Origin: Parasphingorhabdus sp. SCSIO 66989
GTDB taxonomy: Bacteria > Pseudomonadota > Alphaproteobacteria > Sphingomonadales > Sphingomonadaceae
Assembly (NCBI RefSeq): GCF_032852305.1
Contig: NZ_CP136594.1
Coordinates: forward strand, 1,339,501 to 1,403,500
Reading direction: 5' to 3'
Length of the DNA: 64,000 nt
The notes below the pieces were generated by a model. That model was not told where the DNA came from. It did not search any database and worked only from the letters and a program-made list of their open reading frames with translations. Made by a program: the position numbers and the translations under genes. Shown in pieces: positions 16,485-25,112 of this stretch; within the stretch, counting starts at the first letter, position 1, and the number at the start of each line of letters is the position of its first letter.

Positions 16485-18735
16485 GGGCGGACAGACAGTT
16501 GGCTACCATTATCTGATGACGATTGTGGCGGGCATCGGACGCGGGCCGGTGGACGAGCTGCACGAAATCGCTGTCGGCGAGAAGACGGTCATCAAAGACC
16601 ATTTCTGCGACACCGGGCCATTCGTCATAAACGAGCCGGAGTTGTTCGGCGGTGAGGGGAAAGAGGGCGGTATTCAGGGTGGCTTTTACGTCAATATGGG
16701 CGCAGCCGAGCAGGTACTTCCACCGGCCCAAAATGTCGTCATCGGGTCGAAACCTGTTCGTTCTGTGACCGTTCCCGACATTAAGCAGGACATGGGGGGC
16801 CTCGTGTCCGAGTTCCGTGGGTTTGTATCAGTGGTTTTTGATGGCCTAGTCGCCTCAATGAATCCCTATCTCAAGGAATGGAAGTTCCGCGTTCGGCGCC
16901 ATCGGGCAGGTTGGTTCAACAATAATTGCTGGTATGAAGCCAAAGCACCGATCTATCTGGCCAATGGTGAAATCCACGCCATGAATCCGGCCCATATCGT
17001 GTATGAGTGCCTGACAAATCCCGAATGGGGTAAGGGGGAAGACCCTGCATCGATCGATGAAAACAGTTTCATTTACGCCGCCAATCTGTTCTGCTCAGAG
17101 AGTTTTGGTCTTTGCATCAAATGGAACAGGCAAGGCGACGTTGACGACTTCATTGAGACTATCTGCGACCATGTTGGCGCGCTGGTTTATATGGATCGCG
17201 TTACTGGGAAATACGTGTTGAAGGTCTTGCGCGGCGACTATGACCCTCAGACAATACCGCACTTTGACCTTGATAGCGGCCTGCTTTCGATAGTCGAAGA
17301 TGACTCAGGGTCATCGGAACAGGTCAACGAAATCATCGTCAAAGGGTTTGATCCGCGCACCCGTCAACAGTTTGAAGTCCGCGCTCAGAACATTGCTGCA
17401 TGGCAGGCTCACGGTGGGCCGATTTCCCGCACAATTGAACACCCTGGGCTTTCAACTACGGACCTCGGTGGGAGGGTTGCCCAACGCGAATTGCTTGCAC
17501 AATCCCCCGGTCTCAAAAAATTCCGCTTGGAGTTTGATCGGCGAGCGTGGCAACTCACTCCCGGCGCGGTTATTCGCATCTCGTCGTCACGCAACAATAT
17601 CAGCAACTTGGTCGTTCGCCTCGGAAAGATAACCGAAGGCGCGACCGGCTCAGGTAAAATCATGGCCGGAGCGCTCGAAGATGTTTTCGCAATGCCGGAA
17701 ACCAGTTTCAACGAAGTTGCAACCTCGACATGGACTCCTCCGATCACAGACCCATCGGTCGCGCCGGCCGAGCGACTGATCGAACTCGGTTATCGTGACC
17801 TTTATCGGATATTGGGGCCGGGTGATCTCGCTGCGGCTAACCCGGATGATACCAGCATTGGCGCGCTTGCGGTTTCTCCGGGGTCAGGCTCATTCCTTTA
17901 TGATCTCGCCTCACAGGCCGATGGCGAAACCGATTTCGAGATCAACCAGAGTCTCGACTATACCGGGTCAGCAACTCTCGTCGATCCGGTTGGTGCGCTT
18001 GATACGGTTTTGAATCTCAACAACCTCTTTGCGATTGATGAAGAGAGTGTTGACCAGATGGTCATGGTCGATGACGAATTGATGTGGCTCTCAGCCTTCG
18101 ATACTGTGACAGGGCTTGCGACGGTCGTGAGAGGCTGCGGTGATACAATACCCGCCCCTCATGCCGCATTATCGCGGCTTTGGGTTGTTGATGACGATAT
18201 AGGCACTGACGGGCGCACCTATCTGAACGGAGAACGGGTGAACGCCAGAGTCCTACCGCGCACATCATCGCGTGTCCTACCACTGGCCGACGCAGCGCTT
18301 TTGACCGCCGATATGATTGGCCGACAAGCCCGACCATATCCGCCTGCTGATGTTCGAGTATCGGGCACCAGCATTTACACTCTCACCGGAGAGCATGTTG
18401 AGCCGGTCCTAAGCTGGTCGCACCGTGATCGTATAATTCAGGAAGACCAACCAGTCGGTCATCTCGACGCATCCATTGGACCAGAGCAGGGGGTCTCTTA
18501 CACAGTGCGCGTGTTCGATCTCAGCGGAAACCTAGTCCGCCAAGAGACCGATATATTGGGAACAAGTTGGACCTACACCAACGCTATGCAGACGACCGAC
18601 AGCCCGCCATCGGTCGTTCGGATGGAACTTGATGCGGCCCGTGACGGTATTTCTTCCTGGCAACGCTACTCTTTCCCCGTTTTCCTGCGTTCTGGCTACG
18701 GTTTTGGCTACGGCCTGAACTATGGCGGGGCTTGA
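16474..18735 (+). CDS. Tail hub / host-specificity protein (phage-tail_3, gpJ-like)
   Basis: 753-residue central tail protein. Features: a Gly-rich start, a long beta-rich hub region, VDDFIETICDHVGALVYMDR (phage-tail_3-like) at about residues 225-245, and a C-terminal region with a fibronectin-like strand pattern (VRVSGTSIYTLTGEHVEPVLSW). It corresponds functionally to the hub part of lambda J but is shorter; receptor contact is more likely made by the separate fibre gene downstream. GAGGAG supports the start, which overlaps the previous gene by 11 bp. Confidence 0.8.
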   Translation: MAGKGGQTVGYHYLMTIVAGIGRGPVDELHEIAVGEKTVIKDHFCDTGPFVINEPELFGGEGKEGGIQGGFYVNMGAAEQVLPPAQNVVIGSKPVRSVTVPDIKQDMGGLVSEFRGFVSVVFDGLVASMNPYLKEWKFRVRRHRAGWFNNNCWYEAKAPIYLANGEIHAMNPAHIVYECLTNPEWGKGEDPASIDENSFIYAANLFCSESFGLCIKWNRQGDVDDFIETICDHVGALVYMDRVTGKYVLKVLRGDYDPQTIPHFDLDSGLLSIVEDDSGSSEQVNEIIVKGFDPRTRQQFEVRAQNIAAWQAHGGPISRTIEHPGLSTTDLGGRVAQRELLAQSPGLKKFRLEFDRRAWQLTPGAVIRISSSRNNISNLVVRLGKITEGATGSGKIMAGALEDVFAMPETSFNEVATSTWTPPITDPSVAPAERLIELGYRDLYRILGPGDLAAANPDDTSIGALAVSPGSGSFLYDLASQADGETDFEINQSLDYTGSATLVDPVGALDTVLNLNNLFAIDEESVDQMVMVDDELMWLSAFDTVTGLATVVRGCGDTIPAPHAALSRLWVVDDDIGTDGRTYLNGERVNARVLPRTSSRVLPLADAALLTADMIGRQARPYPPADVRVSGTSIYTLTGEHVEPVLSWSHRDRIIQEDQPVGHLDASIGPEQGVSYTVRVFDLSGNLVRQETDILGTSWTYTNAMQTTDSPPSVVRMELDAARDGISSWQRYSFPVFLRSGYGFGYGLNYGGA

Positions 18736-18758
18736 TCGGGAGCGTTCCGGCAGATATT

Positions 18759-18776
18759 ATTCAAGAAAACTTGAAT
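18759..18776. promoter_or_regulatory. Dispersed palindrome ATTCAAG-AAAA-CTTGAAT before the tail fibre gene
   Basis: Perfect copy in the 54-bp gap between the hub and fibre genes. It ends 13 bases before the fibre ATG, directly next to AGGA. Confidence 0.82.
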
Positions 18777-18789
18777 AGGATTTTTCCTC

Positions 18790-20430
18790 ATGCCTGCCCG
18801 CACTCTCCCCAATCTCGGTCTCAATGGATTCTTCGATCTAGGAGAGGACAATTGGAACGACGAGATGGACACCAATTTGCTCAAGCTGTCGGTGCTATCG
18901 CAGGGTAACGTCCTGTCAAAACTATCTGCTGAGCCGGGGACACCTGCTGATGGTGATGTCCATATTCTTGACGAGACGAACGCCACAAATCCGAACGCGG
19001 TGATAATCCGCGATAACGGCGCTTGGGTCTATGTGACGCCGCAACCGGGCTGGTTGCTTTTCAACCGGGCGCAAGGTTATCACGAACGCTTCAACGGCAC
19101 TGTATGGGCCGAACTGCTTACTGGTGGCGGTGGTGGAGCGAACTTTCCTCCTTTCGCTGGTCATGCCGGAAGGCCGCTTGTGGTCAATCAGGGTGAAAAT
19201 GGCGTGGAATGGTCAAATCAACCGCCACTACCCCGCTCTCTTGCTCTGTTGAGGCAATCCACATCTCAAAATTTTCCAGCAAACACCAGTGGCGTCATTA
19301 CTTTTGGTGCTTCTGACTCTGTGCAGGATCAGGGTGGATTTTGGGATTCCGCCAATCCATCGCTGTTTACAGTTCCGGCAGGCGTCACGACTGTATTGGT
19401 GACAGCCTCATTCCAGGTTGCCGCATCATCAGGAAACAGCAATTATGAGTTCTTCATTCGCAAAAATGGGGCGATAACACATCTTCAACGGACGGAAGTT
19501 TCGGGTTGGGGTGGGCAAACCATATCAACCATTCTTGACGTGAACCAAGGCGATCTTATCGACTGTGTATTGTGGTCTGAGGACGCTTTTGACACGTTCC
19601 CTGAACGCACAACTTTGGCCATCGCGGACATAGGCAGCCTGGGTGTATCACCTGCCCAAATGGAAGGTGTTTTTTGCAGAGTTGAACAAAACGCATCCCA
19701 AATTCTCCCTCATAATACCACAACGAGAATTGAATTTCAGAACGTGGTTGAGGACAACCATAATGGGTGGGATTCTGTGAATGATGAGTTCATTGTTCCC
19801 CAAGAAGCCGATAACCAAATTGCGGTTATCACGGTAAGTTTCGGCAGAAACAGCGAAGAGGGAACGGATTCCGGTTTCTTGCGACACTCCACCGATGGGG
19901 GTGCAAATTTCAGTGTTATCGGGAATACGAGAACGGAAGAAAACTTCTTCGGGAACAATTCTATAACTGCAATTGTTAGAGTCCGAGCGGGAGATATAAT
20001 ACACTTCAACAGTTTCTTCTTTGACAATGTTGGTTCATCTAACAGTTCGACGTTGGGCAATGAACGTGTCAGCTTTTCGTTCATGACCTTCGGCACCACA
20101 TTGCCGCAAAACACACCATTAGCTTCTGTGAATACCCAAATTGGGACGATCTATACGCCTGTCATTAGCGACGCGAATGGAGTGATTGAAATGGACCAGG
20201 CATCCGCAAACACAGTATCACTGCCGTTGAACTCATCTGTCCCGTTTGCCGTTGGTACGACCCTCACAATGACCCAATTGGGCGCGGGACAAACAACCGT
20301 TGATGCTCCGGCTGGTGTAATACTCAATGGTGTTGATGGCGGGAATGTGAACCTTAATGGCCAATATGGTATGGCTACCGCCTACAAAAGAGACCTCGAT
20401 GAGTGGGTCATATCGGGCGCTCTGGTGTGA
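18790..20430 (+). CDS. Tail fibre / receptor-binding protein with DUF2793 domain
   Basis: 546 residues. Residues 1-110 match the DUF2793 pattern (LGLNGFFDLGEDNWNDEMDT, NGAWVYVTPQPGWLLFNR, FNGTVWAEL), an attachment domain of phage tail proteins. After a Gly-rich linker come two successive beta-sandwich segments of C1q-like appearance, at about 155-285 and 290-440, each opening with an ITFG- or EFQN-type strand and closing with a TLAIADIG or SFSFMTFG strand. The C-terminal 100 residues end in YKRDLDEWVISGALV, common at phage fibre ends. The twin domains are the likely receptor-contact region. Confidence 0.75.
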   Translation: MPARTLPNLGLNGFFDLGEDNWNDEMDTNLLKLSVLSQGNVLSKLSAEPGTPADGDVHILDETNATNPNAVIIRDNGAWVYVTPQPGWLLFNRAQGYHERFNGTVWAELLTGGGGGANFPPFAGHAGRPLVVNQGENGVEWSNQPPLPRSLALLRQSTSQNFPANTSGVITFGASDSVQDQGGFWDSANPSLFTVPAGVTTVLVTASFQVAASSGNSNYEFFIRKNGAITHLQRTEVSGWGGQTISTILDVNQGDLIDCVLWSEDAFDTFPERTTLAIADIGSLGVSPAQMEGVFCRVEQNASQILPHNTTTRIEFQNVVEDNHNGWDSVNDEFIVPQEADNQIAVITVSFGRNSEEGTDSGFLRHSTDGGANFSVIGNTRTEENFFGNNSITAIVRVRAGDIIHFNSFFFDNVGSSNSSTLGNERVSFSFMTFGTTLPQNTPLASVNTQIGTIYTPVISDANGVIEMDQASANTVSLPLNSSVPFAVGTTLTMTQLGAGQTTVDAPAGVILNGVDGGNVNLNGQYGMATAYKRDLDEWVISGALV

Positions 20431-21344
20431 TTGTCCCCGGCCTGATCGCGGCATCTGCAACAACCATTGCGCCGCCTACCCGTCTTCTTCCGGGCCTCAA
20501 CAGTCGATTCATGGCGGCGTATAACAGCAACCGCGATCATTTGCTGTACAACAACAGGGCGGACGAAAGTTGGGACTTTCCGGCTAGTGTCATCAAAATG
20601 GTCACAGTCCTGCTTATTGAGGAATTGAAAGCTGGTGTGATTGATTCTGAAACAATCACCTGGTTGACCCAGGATGAGGAAGACGAGGGGCCGTTCAATT
20701 CGAGCGATCTCCCTTTCCAAAGCGGCGATGTCGTCACATGGCGCAACGCTCTCAAAGCTATCATCCTGGATTCGGCTGGTGACGGAACACGCATGGTCGG
20801 GCGTATTATCGGTAACGAAGCCTTGGGGCAGCCGATAGAGTCGACTCTTGGTTTGCCGCATTTTGTCACACTGATGAACCAGCGGTGCCGATCCATTCCC
20901 GGCTATGGGCGAAGCGTATTTACCGAGACACAAGGCACGGCAAAATATGGGCCGTTGACCGACAACAATCCAAATATGACTGCGCGTGATCTGGCTCTGA
21001 TCGGGGCTGAGGTATTCCGCAACCCGATTGCGCGAGCCATTGGTTCAATTGCGAGTGACTCCGTTGTAATAGCAGGCCCCAACGCCCGAACCATCTCAAC
21101 CAGCAACCCCCATGCTGGTGTTGGTATTAGTGGTTTTGCTGGTGGTAAGAACGGCGGCTTCAACTTCAACGGTAATCCACCAGAAGGGCCGACCACGCGG
21201 TCACAGATTATGCTGTGGTTGGCACCAAATGGGGATCAGATTTCAATAGCGACCATGGACTGTGCCAGTTCGGCGGAACGATCCGCAGATGTCACCGCCA
21301 TTTTGAACGCCCTACCAAGCGATTTTCCGTACCTAGCGGCATAG
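20427..21344 (+). CDS. Penicillin-binding-protein-like serine hydrolase (D-Ala-D-Ala carboxypeptidase type)
   Basis: 305 residues from a GTG that overlaps the fibre stop (GTGTGA). The longer frame from GTG 20403 is possible. Serine peptidase/beta-lactamase signatures are present: SxxK as S54-V-I-K57 after FPA, an SxN-like SAG at 116-118 in an ALKAIILDSAGDGTRMV helix, and a KTG-like K241-N-G in GFAGGKNGGF. No signal peptide is visible. Placed between fibre and holin, it may be a virion-borne peptidoglycan enzyme or act in lysis. Endopeptidase, carboxypeptidase or esterase activity cannot be told apart from sequence. Confidence 0.75.
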   Translation: MIVPGLIAASATTIAPPTRLLPGLNSRFMAAYNSNRDHLLYNNRADESWDFPASVIKMVTVLLIEELKAGVIDSETITWLTQDEEDEGPFNSSDLPFQSGDVVTWRNALKAIILDSAGDGTRMVGRIIGNEALGQPIESTLGLPHFVTLMNQRCRSIPGYGRSVFTETQGTAKYGPLTDNNPNMTARDLALIGAEVFRNPIARAIGSIASDSVVIAGPNARTISTSNPHAGVGISGFAGGKNGGFNFNGNPPEGPTTRSQIMLWLAPNGDQISIATMDCASSAERSADVTAILNALPSDFPYLAA

Positions 21345-21382
21345 TCGATTCACCCTATGGCGGGGGGTAATATTGCGGTATT

Positions 21383-21400
21383 ATTCAAGAGAACTTGAAT
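21383..21400. promoter_or_regulatory. Dispersed palindrome ATTCAAG-AGAA-CTTGAAT before the lysis genes
   Basis: Perfect copy between the serine hydrolase stop and the holin candidate ATG at 21422. A TTG that opens the longer holin frame lies inside it, arguing for the downstream ATG. Confidence 0.82.
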
Positions 21401-21421
21401 AACGATATATTGGTCTCCCCC

Positions 21422-21784
21422 ATGAAGCGAATTGCCCAATTCCTTGAGCAAACACTTGCGCCTTATTGGTACTACTGGTTGCATTGGTGGTCACACCATT
21501 TTGGTCTTGTGGTCCGCTTTCTTGATGAAAAGCTGGTCCCCGACTGGCGTGACTGGTGGCAGTGGTGGTCATACCGCTTCGGTGTAATCGCAGGTTTCTT
21601 CATGCAATTCGTTCTCTGGCCGCCAGAAGCAACGCTCGTCTTTTGGAATATGGTTCCAACGGACGTTCAATATTTGCTCCCCGGCAACCTTCATCTCTAC
21701 TTGGGCATGGCTTTCAGCGCGGCGGCATTGCTTGCCCGCCTCGTAAAACAACATCCGAAGAAAGGGCAAGCAGATGAGCAATGA
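21422..21784 (+). CDS. Holin candidate with duplicated Trp-rich motif
   Basis: 120 residues. The N-terminal half contains two copies of one motif: LAPYWYYWLHWWSHHFG and LVPDWRDWWQWWSYRFG, each followed by a hydrophobic segment. The C-terminal half has a hydrophobic LYLGMAFSAAALLARLV segment and ends with a basic tail. Trp-rich DWRxWWxWWSxRF proteins occur next to endolysins in alphaproteobacterial phages. Position before lysozyme and spanins supports a holin or antiholin role. It overlaps the lysozyme start by 11 bp. Confidence 0.68.
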   Translation: MKRIAQFLEQTLAPYWYYWLHWWSHHFGLVVRFLDEKLVPDWRDWWQWWSYRFGVIAGFFMQFVLWPPEATLVFWNMVPTDVQYLLPGNLHLYLGMAFSAAALLARLVKQHPKKGQADEQ

Positions 21785-22382
21785 TAAGAAACCTGGTATA
21801 TCGCGTGGCCGCAAAGCGGCGGCTGGATCACTAGCTGCAATTGTGGGTTTCAGCGCGGCAGCTTCCTTGTTTGTGCTGGTCCCCAAGGACGAGAGCGGGC
21901 GCACGGTTGAGGTCGAGTTGGCCGATGACGGCAAACCTACCGTAACACACATTCGCGGCAAACAGTATCTCAAAGCCTATCTTGATGTCGCCGGGATTCC
22001 GACCGCATGTGACGGGATCATCAAAAATATAAAGATGGGTCAGACGTTCACCGAAGAGCAGTGCGCCGCCAAACTCGAACGAGAACTGGTCATTCATGCC
22101 CGTGGCGTCATGCGCTGCACACCTGCTTTCCGAAACCACCCTGACAAGGAAGCCATCGGCGACACCATCGCAGCCACGGTTTCTTTGACCTATAACATCG
22201 GCATCGGCGGCTATTGTGGTTCCTCGGCAGCACGGGCCTTCAACCGTGGTGATTGGCGTCATGCCTGTGACCGTTTCCTGCCATGGAACAAAGCTAGGGT
22301 GAGAGGTCGCCTGCGGGTGGTTCGTGGCCTCAAACTGCGCCGTGAACGCGAACGCAAACTTTGTCTCAAGAGCATCGCCTGA
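21774..22382 (+). CDS. Endolysin homologue, GH24 lysozyme type with signal-anchor; catalytic Glu replaced
   Basis: 202 residues. The N-terminal hydrophobic segment (residues 17-37) looks like a signal-arrest-release anchor. The GH24 region has KAYLDVAGIPTACDG, a VSLTYNIGIGGYCGSSAARAFN segment and the terminal GL-RRERERKLCL signature. In T4 or phage 21 lysozyme the triad is Glu, Asp nine later and Thr six after that; here Asp71 and Thr77 are present but the Glu position is Gly62 (RGKQYLKAYLD). The enzyme may be altered, use another acid, or belong to a divergent subfamily. AAGGG precedes the ATG. Confidence 0.82.
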   Translation: MSNDKKPGISRGRKAAAGSLAAIVGFSAAASLFVLVPKDESGRTVEVELADDGKPTVTHIRGKQYLKAYLDVAGIPTACDGIIKNIKMGQTFTEEQCAAKLERELVIHARGVMRCTPAFRNHPDKEAIGDTIAATVSLTYNIGIGGYCGSSAARAFNRGDWRHACDRFLPWNKARVRGRLRVVRGLKLRRERERKLCLKSIA

Positions 22383-22795
22383 TGTTCGACTTCTCCGACA
22401 AGTTCGCAACCATCGGCCTCGCTGCCGCTCTGGCCGTCGCGGTGATCGGCAATGTCGGCCAATGGCTTCATACCCAACGTCTGAACAGCCAGATCGCAAC
22501 GCTCGACCGGCAGATTAACGATCCGAATACAGGCTTTGTCGCCAAGCTGACCACCTGCAAGGCCAATACCCAGGAACTACAGAGCGCAATCGACACGCAG
22601 AACGCCTCGACCGCCATTAACGCGGCCAAAGAAGCGGCTACGCTCGCCGAAGCGACCGCTACCGTGGCCGAGGCCAATACGGCCAGTGATAAGGCTCAGG
22701 AACGAGCAGAGGGCATCATGGCACCGATTGGGGAGGGTGATGTCTGTTCACAAATCCTCACGCTTGATGAGCGATTGATGGAGAGTGTTCAATGA
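22382..22795 (+). CDS. Inner-membrane spanin (Rz-like)
   Basis: 137 residues. An N-terminal membrane anchor (IGLAAALAVAVIGNVGQWL, about 12-30) is followed by a long Ala/Thr/Glu helical region consistent with a periplasmic coiled coil. The ATG overlaps the lysozyme stop (TGATG). Pairing with the lipoprotein gene downstream (ATGA overlap) gives the classical two-component spanin that fuses inner and outer membranes in the last step of lysis. Confidence 0.78.
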   Translation: MFDFSDKFATIGLAAALAVAVIGNVGQWLHTQRLNSQIATLDRQINDPNTGFVAKLTTCKANTQELQSAIDTQNASTAINAAKEAATLAEATATVAEANTASDKAQERAEGIMAPIGEGDVCSQILTLDERLMESVQ

Positions 22796-23082
22796 CCCGT
22801 ATAGCCATCCTTGCCGCACCGTTGCTTTTGACCGGCTGTTTCTTTGGGGCCACCCCTGAGCCGGAGATCAGAACGCAGACGGTTTATGTTGATCGGCTGA
22901 TGTCCTGCGTACCAGAGAATCTAAGAGCAGCGCCCGAATACCCCGACACAGACGAGCAGATCGCGGCCAGCGACGGACCAGCAGATCGCTATGCGCGTGT
23001 TGTGGCCGGTCGCCTGCTGCGTATTGCACGGTTGAACGAGATCGAGCCTGTAATTGAGGCTTGCCGCGAGGTCAAACAATGA
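22792..23082 (+). CDS. Outer-membrane lipoprotein spanin (Rz1-like)
   Basis: 96 residues with a lipoprotein signal: basic start, hydrophobic stretch, lipobox LLTGC with the lipidated Cys at residue 16. The mature part has two more Cys and is short, as for o-spanins. The start lies in the stop of the i-spanin gene (ATGA), and its own stop overlaps the next start (ATGA). Confidence 0.75.
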   Translation: MTRIAILAAPLLLTGCFFGATPEPEIRTQTVYVDRLMSCVPENLRAAPEYPDTDEQIAASDGPADRYARVVAGRLLRIARLNEIEPVIEACREVKQ

Positions 23083-23432
23083 CCGAAGAAAAGGCGACGA
23101 TCCAATTACTCGAAAACATAAACAAGAACCTAACCCAACTCAACGAACGGATGCAGTCGTTCGAGGATCGTCAGGCTGATTCCCTGCAACGCCTGGTCGT
23201 TCTCGAAGAGCGTAGTTCCAATACGTCGCGGCTCGAAGACAGGATCGACAAGGTTGAAGAAGCCCTGACAAATCGGGCCAACAATCACAGCGACCGCCTC
23301 ACAAAAGTCGAGGCTCTAGGGCATCGCTTGGACGGCGCGACCAGCGTGGTCGAATGGGCCAACAAACTCTGGCCTCTCTTCGCTGCTGTGATCGGTCTGG
23401 TGGGCGTTTACATGGGTTTTATGGCCAAGTGA
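23079..23432 (+). CDS. Coiled-coil tail-anchored membrane protein
   Basis: 117 residues, almost all helix with heptad-like spacing (LLENINKNLTQLNERMQSFE, RLEDRIDKVEEAL), then a C-terminal membrane segment (LWPLFAAVIGLVGVYMGFM). This is the architecture of XhlA-like lysis accessory proteins. Translationally coupled to the o-spanin; a role in lysis or membrane association is inferred. The ATG at 23079 is chosen over TTG 23061. Confidence 0.7.
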   Translation: MTEEKATIQLLENINKNLTQLNERMQSFEDRQADSLQRLVVLEERSSNTSRLEDRIDKVEEALTNRANNHSDRLTKVEALGHRLDGATSVVEWANKLWPLFAAVIGLVGVYMGFMAK

Positions 23433-23441
23433 GGACAGTTT

Positions 23442-25112
23442 ATGCCAGCCTCCCAACACTCACAAGATGAGTTCCTATCCGTATGGAATGACGCTGAGCA
23501 GTTTCCGTCAGTTCAAGATGTGGCCGACAAACTCGGCGTGACAATCAGCACAGTGCGACAGCGGGCATCCCGAATCCGGAGAAACGAAATTGGCGTCACC
23601 GTCCTCGATCGAGGAAAGCACTATCGCTCGAAGTCCAATGCGGAAGCCCGCAGCCGCAGTTCACGAACTCACGGGGGCAATATACGCCCCGTGGTCGAAG
23701 CACCGAGCCAGGTGAGACGTTGGTTGGTCACAGCCGCTCAAGACGATACCCCGGTCTCAGAGCCATTCTGGTCGAACCTCATGGCCTATAGCCGCCATCT
23801 CGGTGCCGAGGTTAAGGTTGGTGGCTTCACCTATCAGAAAGGTCTCTTTGAGGACCACGCCAGCCGGAGTGCTGTGTTTGCTGAGAAGGTTCGGCCATAC
23901 CTTATCCACGAGAATGAAATGCTCGGCCCCCTGCTGTTCGCGGCTAAGATGAACATTCTGCCGACCGCCGTGCGGCCACTGTCAGGGCTTGAGACGTATA
24001 GCCGAGGCGCGTGGTGCATTTTTCCTCACGCCAAAACGCAGCTCGCAAGCGTTCCGGCTATCGCAGGTCAACACCCGGCCATGGTGATGACGAGCGGGGC
24101 TTGCACTGTTCCCAACTACATTGAGAAAAAGGCCGGCCTGAAAGCTGAATTTCATCACAGCATCGGCGCGGTGATCGTCGAAGTTGACGACGCCGGCCGA
24201 TGCTTTACGCGACAGATCGGCACGAGCCGAGACGGCTCATTCCAAGACCTCGACATTATCGTTCGCAACGGCCAGATTCTCACTGGTCAGCGTGTTGAAC
24301 AGATCACCTGGGGCGACATTCACCGCGAGAAGCTGGACCCAACTGTCGCTATGGCGTGTTGGGGTTTTGATATGGAGTCCGGTGAGATCGTCGATCCGGC
24401 CAACTCCATGTTCCATACTCTACGCCCGCGCCACCAGGCTTTTCATGACCTGCTCGACTTTCAGGCGCGCAATCATCACCGTAAGGGCGATCACCACTTC
24501 ATGTTTCAGATGATCGCCGGTGGCACTGATCGCGTGGAAGACGGTCTCAAGGCATGTGCCCAATTTCTCCGGGCGACCGAGGCTGAATGGTGCAAGAGCG
24601 TCAATGTCGCATCGAACCATAACGACGCCCTTAGACGCTGGTTGCGGGAAGCTGACCCACGGGCCGACCCAACCAATCTGCCGATCTGGTGCCATCTCAA
24701 TGACCAGCTATACAGCGCCATAGCGCGTGGTGAAGACGACTTTGACATCTTCCGCTACGCGCTCTCACGCTATGACGAGCAAGGGCTTGAGGACATCGCC
24801 TTTGTGCCGCGCAACGGGTCATATGTCATTTGTCAGGAGCATGGCGGTATCGAGATCGGGATGCACGGCGATCAGGGGCCGAACGGGGCACGAGGCACGG
24901 CCAACAATCTCATCAAAGTCGCCACCCGAATGAACATCGGCCACTCGCACAGCGCGGCTATCATCGATGGGGTTTATGTTGCGGGCCTTTGTGGGCTTCT
25001 CGACCAGGGATACAATGAAGGGCCGAGCGGCTGGTCTCATACGCAGATCGTCACCAACGCCGATGGTAAACGGACACTGGTGACGATCATTGATGGTAAA
25101 TGGCGGGCCTAG
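23442..25112 (+). CDS. HTH plus calcineurin-like metallophosphoesterase, T5 A1-type
   Basis: 556 residues. Residues 20-50 form a helix-turn-helix (FPSVQDVADKLGVTISTVRQRASRI). From about 140 on, metallophosphoesterase-like signatures follow in order: TWGDIHREKLD (GD-x-H), KGDHHFMFQ, SNHND (GNH-like) and IGHSHSAAI (GHxH) near residue 505. Size and motif order resemble the A1 protein of phage T5, which acts in first-step DNA transfer and host DNA shut-off; that link is from memory. It is the last gene of the rightward late block and overlaps the convergent gene at 25109 by four bases. Confidence 0.65.
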   Translation: MPASQHSQDEFLSVWNDAEQFPSVQDVADKLGVTISTVRQRASRIRRNEIGVTVLDRGKHYRSKSNAEARSRSSRTHGGNIRPVVEAPSQVRRWLVTAAQDDTPVSEPFWSNLMAYSRHLGAEVKVGGFTYQKGLFEDHASRSAVFAEKVRPYLIHENEMLGPLLFAAKMNILPTAVRPLSGLETYSRGAWCIFPHAKTQLASVPAIAGQHPAMVMTSGACTVPNYIEKKAGLKAEFHHSIGAVIVEVDDAGRCFTRQIGTSRDGSFQDLDIIVRNGQILTGQRVEQITWGDIHREKLDPTVAMACWGFDMESGEIVDPANSMFHTLRPRHQAFHDLLDFQARNHHRKGDHHFMFQMIAGGTDRVEDGLKACAQFLRATEAEWCKSVNVASNHNDALRRWLREADPRADPTNLPIWCHLNDQLYSAIARGEDDFDIFRYALSRYDEQGLEDIAFVPRNGSYVICQEHGGIEIGMHGDQGPNGARGTANNLIKVATRMNIGHSHSAAIIDGVYVAGLCGLLDQGYNEGPSGWSHTQIVTNADGKRTLVTIIDGKWRA

